Assembly: GCA_026706385.1 (NCBI GenBank)
Contig: JAPOYV010000117.1
Span: 1-58,280, forward strand
Length of the DNA: 58,280 bases
From: Gammaproteobacteria bacterium
Lineage (GTDB): Bacteria; Pseudomonadota; Gammaproteobacteria; Pseudomonadales; Azotimanducaceae
Direction of reading: 5' to 3'
Numbering within the stretch: position 1 is the stretch's first letter; each line of letters starts with the position of its first letter. The notes below the pieces were generated by a model. The model saw only the letters and a program-made list of their open reading frames with translations. It had not been told where the DNA came from and ran no database searches. A program made the translations under genes and the position numbers. Below are positions 25,853 to 34,935 of this stretch, piece after piece.

Positions 25853-27277
25853 CGGCATTTCCTGGCTGTCCTCGGCGCGGGCGCGACGAAACGCCGGGCC
25901 GGGCACGGTCGTGCGCACCTGTTCGAGCCAGAACACGCCGTCGTAGGGCGCACTGTTGCCGCGTGTTCCGACCAGGTCGAGGTTGCCGTCGTGGTCGAGG
26001 TCGCGTGCCAGGAACTTGTCGAACATGCCGCGCTTGCGCCGGCTGATGTCGTGACGCCGCCAGGCTTCACGCGACGTTCCCGGGTTCGCGAACCAGCCGA
26101 TGCGCCCGAGGGGATCGTCGGCGGTGACGTCGCCGTCGCGATCGCGCGCGCCGCGGCTGTAGCTGCCGACGACGACGTCCTGGTCGCCGTCCGCATCGAT
26201 GTCGGCGATCTCGATGGCCGTCATGGTGTCGGGTCCGAAGTCGCCGATGCGGTGTGCTTGCCACGCCTCGGCGAGGTCGGCCGGTTGCTCGAGCCACGCG
26301 AGGCCGATGGAGGTCGCGGCGACGATGTCGAGGCGTCCGTCACCGTTGAAGTCGGCGTAGTCGAGGTTGAAGCCGCCGGTCTGGGCGCCCGCGATCGTGA
26401 TCGCCTGTTCGCGGAAACCGAGGTCGGGCGCGGAGACATTCTCGAAGAACACGAGCCGCGCCTCGCCGCGGCTGCCGCCAACGATGTCCAAGTCCCCATC
26501 GCCGTCGAGGTCGACGGGTTCGGCGTTTTGCGGAACGCTGTAGGAGCCGAGCACGGTCTCCCGCCAGCCCTCCGGGTGCAGCGGGTCGCCCACGACGGAG
26601 AACAGCGAGATGGGCGTCTTGCGGGCGTAGTCGCGGGAGCCAGGGTTCTGGGCGCCCTTGTTCGGCGCTACGGCCTCTGGTGTACCGTCGTTGTCGAAGT
26701 CGGCGAAGAAGACGCGGATGTAGGAACCGCGCCCCTGGGTCATCGGCAGAATCAGGCGCGGCCACGGTGCCGAGCGCGGAGCGTCCCGGGGATTCTGCAG
26801 GTAGATCAGGTGCGCGAGTTCGGCGGCGACGATGAGATCGGGGGCGCCGTCGCCGTTGACGTCGGCGATGGCCGCATCTTCCGGCGCGGCCGCATCCGTA
26901 CCCTCGGCGAGCGTCACGTTGTGCCAGCGGTCGGGATCGTCGCTGGCGAAGGCGATGCGCACGTGCCCCTCGGGCGTGCCGGCGTACTCGGTGTCGGATT
27001 CGTGCACGGAGACGATGTCCTCGAGACCGTCTCCGTCGAGGTCGCCCATCACCAGGCCGTCGCTGCCGGAGAACGGAACGCCACTCAAGGTCGGATCGTC
27101 GATCAGGTGCTCGTGCCAACTGATGAACTGCCCGTCGGGGGTCTTTGCCGACGTCGGCGTGTCGCCCACGGGCAGTTCGTCTGCGGCGGCGCTGAGACCG
27201 GCTGCCGTCACGAGCGCCAGCAAGGGTTGGGCGATGTTGGCGCGCCCGGCACCGTGCTTTGATGCGAAATTGCACAT
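25838..27277 (-). CDS. Secreted FG-GAP / VCBS-type beta-propeller protein
   Basis: About 479 residues. ATG 27277 precedes a hydrophobic signal segment (IAQPLLALVTAAGLSAAA). Seven calcium-loop motifs follow at regular spacing: DLDGDGLEDIV, DVNGDGAPDLIV, DFDNDGTPEAV, DLDGDGDLDIVG, DFNGDGRLDIVA, DIDADGDQDVVVG, DLDHDGNLDLVG. This is the integrin-like seven-bladed propeller of FG-GAP proteins, extracellular and calcium-stabilised. Ligand unknown. Frame extends far upstream into murJ antisense, which is rejected. It is inserted, antisense, in an otherwise conserved rpsT-murJ neighbourhood. Confidence 0.85.
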   Translation of the reverse strand: MCNFASKHGAGRANIAQPLLALVTAAGLSAAADELPVGDTPTSAKTPDGQFISWHEHLIDDPTLSGVPFSGSDGLVMGDLDGDGLEDIVSVHESDTEYAGTPEGHVRIAFASDDPDRWHNVTLAEGTDAAAPEDAAIADVNGDGAPDLIVAAELAHLIYLQNPRDAPRSAPWPRLILPMTQGRGSYIRVFFADFDNDGTPEAVAPNKGAQNPGSRDYARKTPISLFSVVGDPLHPEGWRETVLGSYSVPQNAEPVDLDGDGDLDIVGGSRGEARLVFFENVSAPDLGFREQAITIAGAQTGGFNLDYADFNGDGRLDIVAATSIGLAWLEQPADLAEAWQAHRIGDFGPDTMTAIEIADIDADGDQDVVVGSYSRGARDRDGDVTADDPLGRIGWFANPGTSREAWRRHDISRRKRGMFDKFLARDLDHDGNLDLVGTRGNSAPYDGVFWLEQVRTTVPGPAFRRARAEDSQEMPLPSD

Positions 27278-27334
27278 CGGGACGTGGGATAGAGTCCAAG
27301 CTTTGGAGCCTAGCATGCGGGTGAGTCGGATCCT

Positions 27335-28924
27335 GTGAGCGCGAGCGAGGGCGAAGAGACGCGCGACGTTGCCGCCCAAGGCGGTGTCGTCGGCGGGATG
27401 ACGGTGCTGTCGCGCATCTCCGGCCTCGCCCGGGACGTGGCGCTCTCGCACATCCTCGGCGCGGGGGTCGCCGCGGACGTGTTCTTCCTCGCCTTCCGGA
27501 TTCCGAACTTCTTCCGCCGCCTGTTCGCCGAAGGCGCGTTCTCCCAAGCCTTCGTCCCGGTGCTCGCCGAGTATCGGGAGCAACGCGAGTCCGGCATCCC
27601 GGGTGGCGAAGCCGCGTTGCGTGCGTTCGTGGCGGCGATGGGCGGAAACCTCGGCGCGGCGCTGTTGGTGACGGTGGTCGTCGGTGTTGCTGGCGCCTGG
27701 GGCCTGGTGGCGCTCTTCATGCCCGGCTACTTCGACGACCCCGCCGAGTTCGCCCTGGCCGTGGACTTGACGCGGATCATGTTCCCCTACATCGCGTTCA
27801 TCTCGCTGGTCGCGTTCGCGGGCGCGCTGTTGAACAGCGCGCATCGCTACGCCGTGCCGGCGTTCACGCCCGTGCTGTTGAACGTAGCGCTGATCGCGGC
27901 GGCGCTGGTGGCGGCCTCGCAGGCCAGCCCCAGTCCGACCGGTGCCGCGTACGCGCTAGCCTGGGGCGTGCTGGCAGCAGGGGTGGCCCAGTTGCTGTTC
28001 CAGGGCCCGTCGCTTGCGGTTGCGGGGCTCCTGGTTCGGCCCAAGCCGAATTGGCGCCACGACGGTGCGCGCAAGGTCGGCGTGCTGTTGCTGCCGGCGG
28101 TCGTCGCGGCGTCGGCGGGACAGATCAACGTCCTGGTGAGTACGGTGTTGGCGTCGACCCTCGAGCCCGGAAGCGTGTCGTGGCTGTTCTACGCCGACCG
28201 GCTGATGGAACTGCCCATCGGCGTCGTGGCCGTGGCCCTCGGCACGGTGCTGATCACGAACCTGTCGCGTCTGCGTCGCCGCGGCGCGGACGAGCAATTC
28301 AGCGCGATGCTGGATTGGGGTTTGCGCCTCGGACTCTTGCTCGGCGTGCCCGCCGCGGCGGCATTGGTGGTACTCGGCCTTCCCCTGGTGACCACCATCT
28401 TCCAGCACGGCGAGTTCAGCGCCCGGGATGCGGACCGGACAACGATCGCCCTAGCCGCCTACGCGATCGGCCTGGTGCCCCTCGTGCTCGTCAAGATCGC
28501 CCAGCCCGGCTATTTCGCCCACCAGGACACGCGGACGCCGCTCAAGTACACCGTGGCGTCCATTGTCGTGAACATCGGCGTGAGCCTCGCGACGTTCCGT
28601 TGGCTCGGCTTCCTCGGCTTGGCGCTCGCCAACAGCGCCGCGGCCTTCGTCAACGCCGGCCTTTTGCTGCGCGGCCTGTTCATCCTCCGGCGTTGTCGAT
28701 GGACGGCGCGGTTGGGGCGCACCGTGTTCGCCACGTCCGCCGCGACGGTGGCCATGGTCGTCGCGCTGATGTTCGCAACACCCGGTCGCGAGGAGTGGCT
28801 CGCAATGGGCCTCGCGTTGCACATAGGCTGGCTCGGCGCGCTGGTGGTGGGCGGCTTTGTGGTTTTCGTCTTGCTCGTGCTCTCCTTCGGCGTCAGGCCG
28901 CGGGATCTTCGCCATCGCGCCTGA
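27335..28924 (+). CDS. murJ: Lipid II flippase MurJ
   Basis: 529 residues of the MviN/MurJ family, 14 predicted membrane helices. The N-terminus (MTVLSRISGLARDVALSHILG) and FFLAFRIPNFFRRLFAEGAFSQAFVPV hold the essential Arg residues lining the cavity. It moves lipid II across the inner membrane for peptidoglycan synthesis. Start GTG 27335; an ATG further in (MTVLSR) is less likely because the conserved part begins just there. First gene of murJ-ribF-lspA-fkpB. Confidence 0.96.
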   Translation: MSASEGEETRDVAAQGGVVGGMTVLSRISGLARDVALSHILGAGVAADVFFLAFRIPNFFRRLFAEGAFSQAFVPVLAEYREQRESGIPGGEAALRAFVAAMGGNLGAALLVTVVVGVAGAWGLVALFMPGYFDDPAEFALAVDLTRIMFPYIAFISLVAFAGALLNSAHRYAVPAFTPVLLNVALIAAALVAASQASPSPTGAAYALAWGVLAAGVAQLLFQGPSLAVAGLLVRPKPNWRHDGARKVGVLLLPAVVAASAGQINVLVSTVLASTLEPGSVSWLFYADRLMELPIGVVAVALGTVLITNLSRLRRRGADEQFSAMLDWGLRLGLLLGVPAAAALVVLGLPLVTTIFQHGEFSARDADRTTIALAAYAIGLVPLVLVKIAQPGYFAHQDTRTPLKYTVASIVVNIGVSLATFRWLGFLGLALANSAAAFVNAGLLLRGLFILRRCRWTARLGRTVFATSAATVAMVVALMFATPGREEWLAMGLALHIGWLGALVVGGFVVFVLLVLSFGVRPRDLRHRA

Positions 28925-28965
28925 GGCGGACCTTTTTTGACCGCGCACCCGTAAACTTCGCGGCC

Positions 28966-29931
28966 ATGGAGATCATCCGCGGCCTGCACAATATCCGGCC
29001 CCGTCACAAGGGCTGCGTGGCGACGATCGGCACGTTCGACGGCGTCCACCACGGCCACCAGATGCTCCTGGCGCACCTCAAGGCCAAGAGCGAGGAACTC
29101 GGCGCCCCGAGCCTCCTGGTCACGTTCGAGCCGCAACCGCGCGAGTACTTCCAGCGCACGCCGGTTCCGGCGCGGCTCACCCGTTTCCGCGAGAAGATCC
29201 ACATCCTGCGCGCCACCGGCATCGACCGCGTGTTGTGCATCCCGTTCAACGAGCGTACCCGGCTGATCTCTGCCGCGGAAGTCATCGAGACATTCCTGGT
29301 CGATCTCCTCGGCGTGCGCTACCTGGTCGTCGGCGACGATTTCCAGTTCGGCAAGGATCGCGAGGGCGACTACGCGATGCTCAAGGACGCGGGGGATCGT
29401 TTCGGATTCGGCGTCAGCCACATGGGCACGCTGACCTTCGACCACGAGCGGATCAGCAGTACGCGTATCCGCGACGCCCTCTCGACCGGCGATTTCGCGC
29501 TTGCGGAGAAACTGCTCGGTCGTCCGTATTTCATGATGGGCCGCGTGGTCTACGGTCGCCGGATCGGCCGCACGATCGGCATACCCACGGTGAACATCCG
29601 GCTGCAACGTTACAAGGCCGCGTTGTCCGGCGTTTTCGCGGTGACTGTCGACGGGCTCGGCGCCACGCGTCTCGGTGCCGCCAACATCGGCGTTCGCCCG
29701 ACCGTCGCGGTCGACGGGCGGCCCGCGAAGGAGCCGCTGCTCGAGGTCCACATCTTCGACTTCGACGAGGATGTCTACGGGCGCCTCTTGACCGTCACGT
29801 TGAAGTGGAAGATCCGCGACGAGCGCTGGTTTCCCTCGCTGCAGGCGATGAAAGTCGAGATCGACCGCGACGTGGCCAAGACGCGGGCGTACTTCGCCGA
29901 GCACCCGCCGGCGCCGGGGAGCGCATTGTGA
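28966..29931 (+). CDS. ribF: Bifunctional riboflavin kinase / FAD synthetase
   Basis: 321 residues. The N-terminal nucleotidyltransferase domain has ATIGTFDGVHHGHQ and ISSTRIRDAL; the C-terminal kinase domain has GRTIGIPTVNI and the late RDERWFPSLQAM. It converts riboflavin to FMN and FAD. Start ATG 28966, 41 bp after murJ. Its TGA overlaps the lspA GTG (GTGA), so lspA follows directly and ileS, usually between them, is absent. Confidence 0.97.
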   Translation: MEIIRGLHNIRPRHKGCVATIGTFDGVHHGHQMLLAHLKAKSEELGAPSLLVTFEPQPREYFQRTPVPARLTRFREKIHILRATGIDRVLCIPFNERTRLISAAEVIETFLVDLLGVRYLVVGDDFQFGKDREGDYAMLKDAGDRFGFGVSHMGTLTFDHERISSTRIRDALSTGDFALAEKLLGRPYFMMGRVVYGRRIGRTIGIPTVNIRLQRYKAALSGVFAVTVDGLGATRLGAANIGVRPTVAVDGRPAKEPLLEVHIFDFDEDVYGRLLTVTLKWKIRDERWFPSLQAMKVEIDRDVAKTRAYFAEHPPAPGSAL

Positions 29932-30413
29932 AGCGTTGGTACCTGCTTGCGGCGGGCGTTCTCGCCCTGGATCAGGCGACCAAGGAGATCGCGATGCGTC
30001 TGCTCGTCGAGGGTTTACCCGTCGATGTGCTGCCGTTCCTGTCCTGGACGCTGACCTTCAACACCGGTGCGGCATTCAGCTTATTCGAGGGGCTTGGCGT
30101 CGTCATAGGCGTTGTCGCCGCAGCGGTATCTGTCTATCTCATCATCGAGATCTGGCGCTTGCGGGAGGGGTGGCTGGAAGGTGCGGCGTACGGCCTGATC
30201 CTGGCTGGAGCCCTTGGGAACCTCACGGATCGCGTGCGCCACGGCCAGGTGGTGGACTTCGTGCACGTCCACTACGACTGGTTCAACTTTCCCGTGTTCA
30301 ACGTGGCGGACAGCGCGATCACCGTGGGTGCGGCGGCGTGGATCTGGCTCTTGGTCATGGACGCCACGCGCGGCTCCGGGCGGTCGCGCAGCGGGCCTCC
30401 AGACCCGCGGTGA
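29928..30413 (+). CDS. lspA: Lipoprotein signal peptidase (signal peptidase II)
   Basis: 161 residues with four membrane helices. The catalytic Asp pair is in GNLTDRVRHG and FNVADSAIT; NTGAAFSLF is the family's conserved periplasmic motif. It cleaves prolipoproteins before the lipidated Cys, serving lipoproteins such as BamD in this window. GTG 29928 overlaps the ribF stop by four bases. The final 15 residues (RGSGRSRSGPPDPR) are a polar extension. Confidence 0.97.
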   Translation: MKRWYLLAAGVLALDQATKEIAMRLLVEGLPVDVLPFLSWTLTFNTGAAFSLFEGLGVVIGVVAAAVSVYLIIEIWRLREGWLEGAAYGLILAGALGNLTDRVRHGQVVDFVHVHYDWFNFPVFNVADSAITVGAAAWIWLLVMDATRGSGRSRSGPPDPR

Positions 30414-30871
30414 TGAACGACGGCCTGATCGCCCGCCAGGGCGACCTGGCGATTGGGCCGGGCACCACCGTCACGCTGCATTTCTCCATCCACCTAGACA
30501 ACGGCGAAGAGTTGGACACGACCCGGCGGGGCAAACCGGCCACGTTCCGGGTCGGCGACGGCAACCTGGGACCGGGGTTCGAGGCCGCACTGTTCGGGCT
30601 GCGCGCTGGAGACGACGAGCGCCTTCGGATTACACCGGAGCAGGGCTTCGGCCTACGCAAAAACGAGAACATTCGCACGATTCGTCGGGCGGATTTCCCT
30701 AACGCTGCCGATTTGGAACCCGGGATGATGATGGTTTTCGACGCGGCGGGCGGCGAGTTGCCCGGCGTCGTGCGGACCGTCGGCGAGGACACCGTGGAGG
30801 TCGACTTCAACCATCCCCTGGCGGGCCGCTACCTGTCGTTCGACGTGACCATCCTGCGCGTCGAAGCCTGA
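30413..30871 (+). CDS. fkpB: FKBP-type peptidyl-prolyl isomerase (SlpA/FkpB)
   Basis: 152 residues: VTLHFSIHLDNGEELD, GDGNLGPGFEAALFGL and the flap insertion (FGLRKNENIRTIRRADF) are those of SlpA-type FKBPs, which combine isomerase and chaperone activity. ATG 30413 shares a base with the lspA stop (TGATG). In Pseudomonas and E. coli ispH follows; here a pilin operon follows instead. Confidence 0.93.
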   Translation: MNDGLIARQGDLAIGPGTTVTLHFSIHLDNGEELDTTRRGKPATFRVGDGNLGPGFEAALFGLRAGDDERLRITPEQGFGLRKNENIRTIRRADFPNAADLEPGMMMVFDAAGGELPGVVRTVGEDTVEVDFNHPLAGRYLSFDVTILRVEA

Positions 30872-30912
30872 CTGCCTGACGACTCGCCGCCCGCGTGATC
30901 CGGGAGGTCCCG

Positions 30913-31365
30913 ATGCGCGGGTTTTCGCTGATTGAACTGCTCCTTGCGCTGGCGATCCTGACGATCGCCTCGGCGATCGCGCTGCCCATCTACAACGCGT
31001 ACAGCGTCCGCGCCGAGCGGACCGGCATCCAGGCCGATCTCATGCGCTGCGTCCAGGGCATGGAACGGCACGCCAACGTCGCGATGAGCTACGAGGGAGC
31101 GGTCGATACGGACGGCGACGGTGCGGGCGACGCGTCGACGGGCTTGGTGTCCGCCAATATCTGCCGGGTCGAAGCGACGGCCTACACCGTCACCGTGCAA
31201 GAGGCCGAACCAACCCGGTTCGTCCTTCGCGCCCGCGCTGTCGAGTCCGACAGCCTGGTCGGCCGGGACGGCATGCTGGAGCTCGACAGCGCGGGTGGTC
31301 GGCGGTGGGACCGCAACAACGACGGTGATTTCGACGACGACGGCGAGACCGGGTGGCGACCATGA
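30913..31365 (+). CDS. pilE: Type IV minor pilin, PilE-like
   Basis: 150 residues. ATG 30913 follows GGGAGG by five bases and gives a three-residue leader, MRG, then FSLIELLLALAILTIASAIA, the class III signal cut by PilD between Gly and Phe with the Glu at +5. The globular part has two Cys and a D-rich loop (DRNNDGDFDDDG). It is the first of four overlapping pilin genes; in P. aeruginosa pilE lies at the ispH end of the same cluster. A leader this short is normal for pilins. Confidence 0.85.
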   Translation: MRGFSLIELLLALAILTIASAIALPIYNAYSVRAERTGIQADLMRCVQGMERHANVAMSYEGAVDTDGDGAGDASTGLVSANICRVEATAYTVTVQEAEPTRFVLRARAVESDSLVGRDGMLELDSAGGRRWDRNNDGDFDDDGETGWRP

Positions 31366-31829
31366 CCCCGGGCTTTTCGTTGCTGGAGTTGCTCGTCGCC
31401 GTTTTGGTCGTCGCCGTGGGTGCCCTCGGCATCGCCGGACTGCAATTGGCGAACATCCAGAACAACCGGGGTGCGCTGCAGTACAGCGTGACGACCTCGC
31501 TTGCGAACGACCTCGTCGAGCGCGTGCGAGCCAATCCGGGCGCGGACTATCGCACCGATCTCGGCACAGCGCCGCCGCCGTTCCGCGACTGCCTGGCGAA
31601 CGACTGCACGTCCGCCCAATTGGCGGAGTTTGACTTGGCGGTCTGGAAGTGCGCGCTCGGCAAGTGGCAAGAGGACACGACATGTAGGGATCTGCCGGAG
31701 GCGATCCGGGCGATGGCCGTGCTCCCGGACGCCGATGGCAAGGTGGAGGATGACGCGGGGCTGGTCACGGTGACCGTGGTCTGGGGCCGCGAGGGCCGAG
31801 ACACGTTCGAGATCGCGGTGCGGCGATGA
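31362..31829 (+). CDS. pilV: Type IV pilus minor pilin PilV
   Basis: 155 residues beginning MTPGFSLLELLVAVLVVAVG; the Gly-Phe cleavage site and Glu+5 are in place. LANDLVERVRANPGADYR is the typical PilV segment after the N-terminal helix. PilV joins PilW and PilX in the pilus-tip priming complex. ATG overlaps the previous stop (ATGA). Confidence 0.9.
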   Translation: MTPGFSLLELLVAVLVVAVGALGIAGLQLANIQNNRGALQYSVTTSLANDLVERVRANPGADYRTDLGTAPPPFRDCLANDCTSAQLAEFDLAVWKCALGKWQEDTTCRDLPEAIRAMAVLPDADGKVEDDAGLVTVTVVWGREGRDTFEIAVRR

Positions 31830-32827
31830 GGCGTTGGGCAGGGAGGGCTGCACGCGCACGACCGGCCGGGTTTTCGCTGTTGGAACTCCTGCTCGCAGCC
31901 GCGTTGGGCGTTTTGACGACCGCCGCGCTGGCCCAGCTTTTCGTGAGCAATGCGCGCGCGACCGCCTTGCAGACCGGCCAGGCGCGGCTGCAGGAGTCGG
32001 CGCGGCTGGCCCTGCACTTCCTCGCCGATTCGGCGCGTTCGGCCGGCTACTTCGGTTGCGGCCCCGCCAATCTCGCCGACGGCCTCGGCGGCACGTGGCG
32101 TGGCGATCCGCTCCACGATCTCACCATGCCCGTTGCCGGTGCGGACGACGCCGGCCACGCGGACGAGGCTCGCTCGTGGGGACTGGGGAACCGCGAACTC
32201 AAACCCGGCAGCGACATCGTGCTGCTCCGCCGCATCGAGGGCCTCGGCCACGACCTCGCGCAGCCGTATCACGCCGCTGGCGACCTCGTTCTCGCCAGCT
32301 CCTTTGCGCCGGAGCCTGGGCAGTTGACCGTGTTGTCGGCATGCGGCCAACTCGGCGTGCTTGGCATCGAGACCATTGCCAGGCCCAGTGGTCGGGTGAC
32401 CTTGGCGGGGTCCGTGGACATCGATGCGCTCGCCCCCGCTGGGTTCGCCTACGGGGACTCGGCGGGGCCGGCGGCGACCGTCCTCGCAACGGTGGTCAGC
32501 GAGGTCTACTTCGTGGCCCGGGGCCGGTTCGTCAACAATCGAGGCGATCCGACTTGGTCGCTGTGGCGCAAGGCCGGCCGCGCCGACGAGGTGGTCTCGG
32601 GCATCGACGATCTCCAGGTCCTGTACGGAATCGACCCGACGCCGAACGATGCGGATTTGGCACCGCGACGTTACGTGACCGGCGACGGCATCGGCGCGGG
32701 TATCGTGCGCGCGGTCTACTTCCGCGTTACCGCGTCCAGTGTCGACGCCGTTGGCGAGGAAGACCGGCCCCTCGCGCAGACGGTTTCCCAGACCGTCGCG
32801 TTGCGCAATCCACGGGTGCCGATTTGA
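31826..32827 (+). CDS. pilW: Type IV pilus minor pilin PilW
   Basis: 333 residues. Leader MRRWAGRAARARPAG, then FSLLELLLAAALGVLTTAAL. QESARLALHFLADSARSAGYFGCG is characteristic of PilW, as is the late Cys. ATG overlaps the pilV stop by four bases. It connects PilV to PilX in the minor-pilin complex. Confidence 0.92.
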   Translation: MRRWAGRAARARPAGFSLLELLLAAALGVLTTAALAQLFVSNARATALQTGQARLQESARLALHFLADSARSAGYFGCGPANLADGLGGTWRGDPLHDLTMPVAGADDAGHADEARSWGLGNRELKPGSDIVLLRRIEGLGHDLAQPYHAAGDLVLASSFAPEPGQLTVLSACGQLGVLGIETIARPSGRVTLAGSVDIDALAPAGFAYGDSAGPAATVLATVVSEVYFVARGRFVNNRGDPTWSLWRKAGRADEVVSGIDDLQVLYGIDPTPNDADLAPRRYVTGDGIGAGIVRAVYFRVTASSVDAVGEEDRPLAQTVSQTVALRNPRVPI

Positions 32828-33306
32828 CCGCCTGGCCTGGAGCCCAGCGCGGCCTGGTACTGCTGGTCAGCTTGGGCCTCCTGCTGTCCCTGACGCTGGC
32901 GGCTGTCAGCGCCGCACAGACGACCGTTCTGGAACTGCGCATGGCGCGCAACGGCCGCGATGCGGCGCTGGCTTTCCATGCCGCCGAAGCGGCGCTCGCC
33001 GACGCCGAGTATGCGATCCGGACCGGCGCCGCTGCCGCGTTGCCGGCGCGTGCCTACGGTGAGGCGCGACGCTGGGAGCTCCATCACTGGCCGGATACGC
33101 AATCGGCCTACCTCGTCGAGGCCGTTGCGACCGTCGGGGGGCCGCCGCCCGGCGCGGTTGCGGTGTTCCGCATTACCGCGCGGGGCCGAGGGCCGGGCGG
33201 TGCCGTGGCGTGGCTGCAGACCACGTACGGTCGCGCCAACGCGCCGGGAGCCGACCCCCGAATGACTGGACGGTTGTCCTGGGTGGCCTTGCCGTGGACC
33301 TGGTAG
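32824..33306 (+). CDS. pilX: Type IV pilus minor pilin PilX
   Basis: 160 residues from TTG 32824, which overlaps the pilW stop (TTGA). The start of the protein (AQRGLVLLVSLGLLLSLTLAAVSA) shows the PilX type of N-terminus, which lacks the usual FTLIE and keeps a Gly before the helix; ELRMARNGRDAALAFHAAEAAL is the conserved PilX stretch. In known clusters pilY1 follows; here the strand changes after 19 bp. Confidence 0.87.
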   Translation: MTAWPGAQRGLVLLVSLGLLLSLTLAAVSAAQTTVLELRMARNGRDAALAFHAAEAALADAEYAIRTGAAAALPARAYGEARRWELHHWPDTQSAYLVEAVATVGGPPPGAVAVFRITARGRGPGGAVAWLQTTYGRANAPGADPRMTGRLSWVALPWTW

Positions 33307-33325
33307 AGCCGGGCCCCCGTAGCGG

Positions 33326-33859
33326 CTAGCAGTCCACGGTTCGGCGATCGATGCCGTCGAATCTGCCATCGCCGTCGCGGTCGCGTTCCTGGTACAGGCG
33401 CCCCTGGTTGTTGACGACGATGCGGCGGGCGTGACGCGGATCGCCGTCGGGCGCACAGACGAGCAGACTGCCCGCTTGCGTGATCGAGCCGTCGGGGCGA
33501 AACGTGATGCCCGCTGCGGAGCGGTTCCACGTGACGCGGTAGCCCTCGGGGAGGCGCGGCAGCGTGAGCGCGACATCGCCGTTGACGGCGATGTTTGCCC
33601 CGGTATCCCAGCTGTTGCGCGATCCGCATGCGGGCCCTTGACCCGGACACAGCACGGCCAGCCGACCGCGCGATACCGCGAGGTGCCGGGTGAAGCGCAC
33701 CGCGCCGACCATCGTCTCGACGGCTGTATCGACGCGGCTGCGTGCGGCCAGCGTCATCAGACTGGGTGCGGCGGCGCTGAAAAGCAAGGCGGCGATGGCG
33801 AGAACGACGAGCAGTTCGGGAACCGTGTGGCCCGTTGCGGGTCTTGATCCTGAAGGCAT
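33326..33859 (-). CDS. fimT: Pseudopilin FimT/GspH family
   Basis: 177 residues from ATG 33859; a GTG at 33880 would add seven. Leader MPSGSRPATG then HTVPELLVVLAIAALLFSAA, with Glu+5. SRVDTAVETMVGAVRFTRHLAVSRG and the beta-rich end (RIVVNNQGRLYQERDRDGDGRFDG) match FimT/FimU-GspH, minor pilins at the pilus tip and, for FimT, DNA binding. It converges on pilX rather than leading the pilV-pilX operon as fimU does in P. aeruginosa, so it was displaced or inverted. Confidence 0.85.
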   Translation of the reverse strand: MPSGSRPATGHTVPELLVVLAIAALLFSAAAPSLMTLAARSRVDTAVETMVGAVRFTRHLAVSRGRLAVLCPGQGPACGSRNSWDTGANIAVNGDVALTLPRLPEGYRVTWNRSAAGITFRPDGSITQAGSLLVCAPDGDPRHARRIVVNNQGRLYQERDRDGDGRFDGIDRRTVDC

Positions 33860-33964
33860 CGGCTTGTTGCGCAAAAGCACAACTGTGGCAGGTGACCCAG
33901 GGTCCTGTCCGTGGCCGATGTCTCGTCTTCGTGTAGGAAATTCGCTCGGTCGCGAGCGCGTCGG

Positions 33965-34879
33965 TCAGGACGCCTCGCCGTCGTCGCGTGGGAACTTCAG
34001 CGGCGGGGGCACCTCGGGCCGGTCGAGAAGCCCGAAGGAGACCATGTTGAGCCACGACCGCTGCCGGTTCTCGATCACGTTCTTGAGAACAAGCTGACCG
34101 TCCTCGTCGAAGCCGTGGTAGTCGGGGAAGTTGAGGGCCAGCACGCTGAGCGCGTCTTCCGCAGCGTCAGCAAGGCCCAGTTTCCAGTTGGCTTCCACGA
34201 GCACGGCCAGGGCGTCGGCGACAGCCGGCGTTTGCGCATAGTTCTCGATCACGTAGCGGGCTCGGTTCGCCGCGGCGACATTGGCACCGCGGCCGATGTA
34301 GAAGGTGGCGACATTGACCTCCGCTTCGGCCAGGGCGTTGCGCAGGAAGACCATGCGCTGGCGCGCGTCCCTGGCGTATTCGCTCGACGGGAAGCGCGTC
34401 ACGAGTTGGTTGAAGTCGGAGAACGCCTGTTGCAGGTGCGTAACGTCGCGGCGGGAGATGTCCGTGGTCATGAAGCGTGCGAACGCGGCGCGATCCCTGG
34501 CCAGCGCGGTGAGGCCGCGCATGTAGTAGGCGTAGTCCACGTTGGCATGCTGCGGGTGCAGGCGGATGAACCGCTCGGCAGCGTCCTTGGCGGCGTCGAG
34601 GTCGCGCGCCATGTGCTGCGCATAGATCAGTTCCAGTTGCGCTTGTTCGGCATAGCGTCCGAATGGAAACCGGGCTTCGAGCCTTTGCAGCCGGGTGATG
34701 CCTTGCGTGTAGTTGCCGGCGCTCAAGCCCGATTGGGCGCGCCGGTACAGCAACTGCTCGCTGGTTTCCTCCTCGTCGTCGAACTCGTCGTCGTCGCCGA
34801 TGAACGGCATCCACGCGCAGCCCGACGTCGCCAAGAGGGCGATTGTCACGGCCAGGAGCGTTGGGCGGTCTAGGGACAT
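33965..34879 (-). CDS. bamD: Outer-membrane assembly lipoprotein BamD
   Basis: 304 residues. Lipobox LLATSGC (Cys 21), an acidic linker (DDDEFDDEEE), then five TPR-like repeats starting YRRAQSGLSAGNYTQGI and including AERFIRLHPQHANVDYAYYMRGL, the BamD signature. It docks on BamA and is essential for inserting barrels such as the 18177-19040 protein. E. coli BamD has 245 residues; the extra length is mostly the acidic linker and C-terminal tail. Divergent from rluD, as is usual. Confidence 0.95.
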   Translation of the reverse strand: MSLDRPTLLAVTIALLATSGCAWMPFIGDDDEFDDEEETSEQLLYRRAQSGLSAGNYTQGITRLQRLEARFPFGRYAEQAQLELIYAQHMARDLDAAKDAAERFIRLHPQHANVDYAYYMRGLTALARDRAAFARFMTTDISRRDVTHLQQAFSDFNQLVTRFPSSEYARDARQRMVFLRNALAEAEVNVATFYIGRGANVAAANRARYVIENYAQTPAVADALAVLVEANWKLGLADAAEDALSVLALNFPDYHGFDEDGQLVLKNVIENRQRSWLNMVSFGLLDRPEVPPPLKFPRDDGEAS

Positions 34880-34902
34880 CGCGACCGGTTGACTGGGCGA
34901 GC

Positions 34903-34922
34903 CCTTATGCTAGGGCATAAGG
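34903..34922. promoter_or_regulatory. 8-bp inverted repeat between bamD and rluD
   Basis: CCTTATGC-TAGG-GCATAAGG, a perfect palindrome with a 4-nt centre in the divergent bamD/rluD gap. Its left arm includes TATGC, usable as a -10. It could be an operator or a small hairpin in the rluD leader; no regulator is identified. Confidence 0.4.
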
Positions 34923-34935
34923 TGCGCCATTGCAC

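Noticed and set aside
25991-27262. 423-codon plus-strand frame antisense to the FG-GAP gene
   Set aside because: Repetitive Asp/Val pattern is the complement of the calcium-loop codons.
34889-34911. TTGACT ... TATGCT as an rluD promoter
   Set aside because: The boxes are only 11 bp apart, too close for sigma-70.
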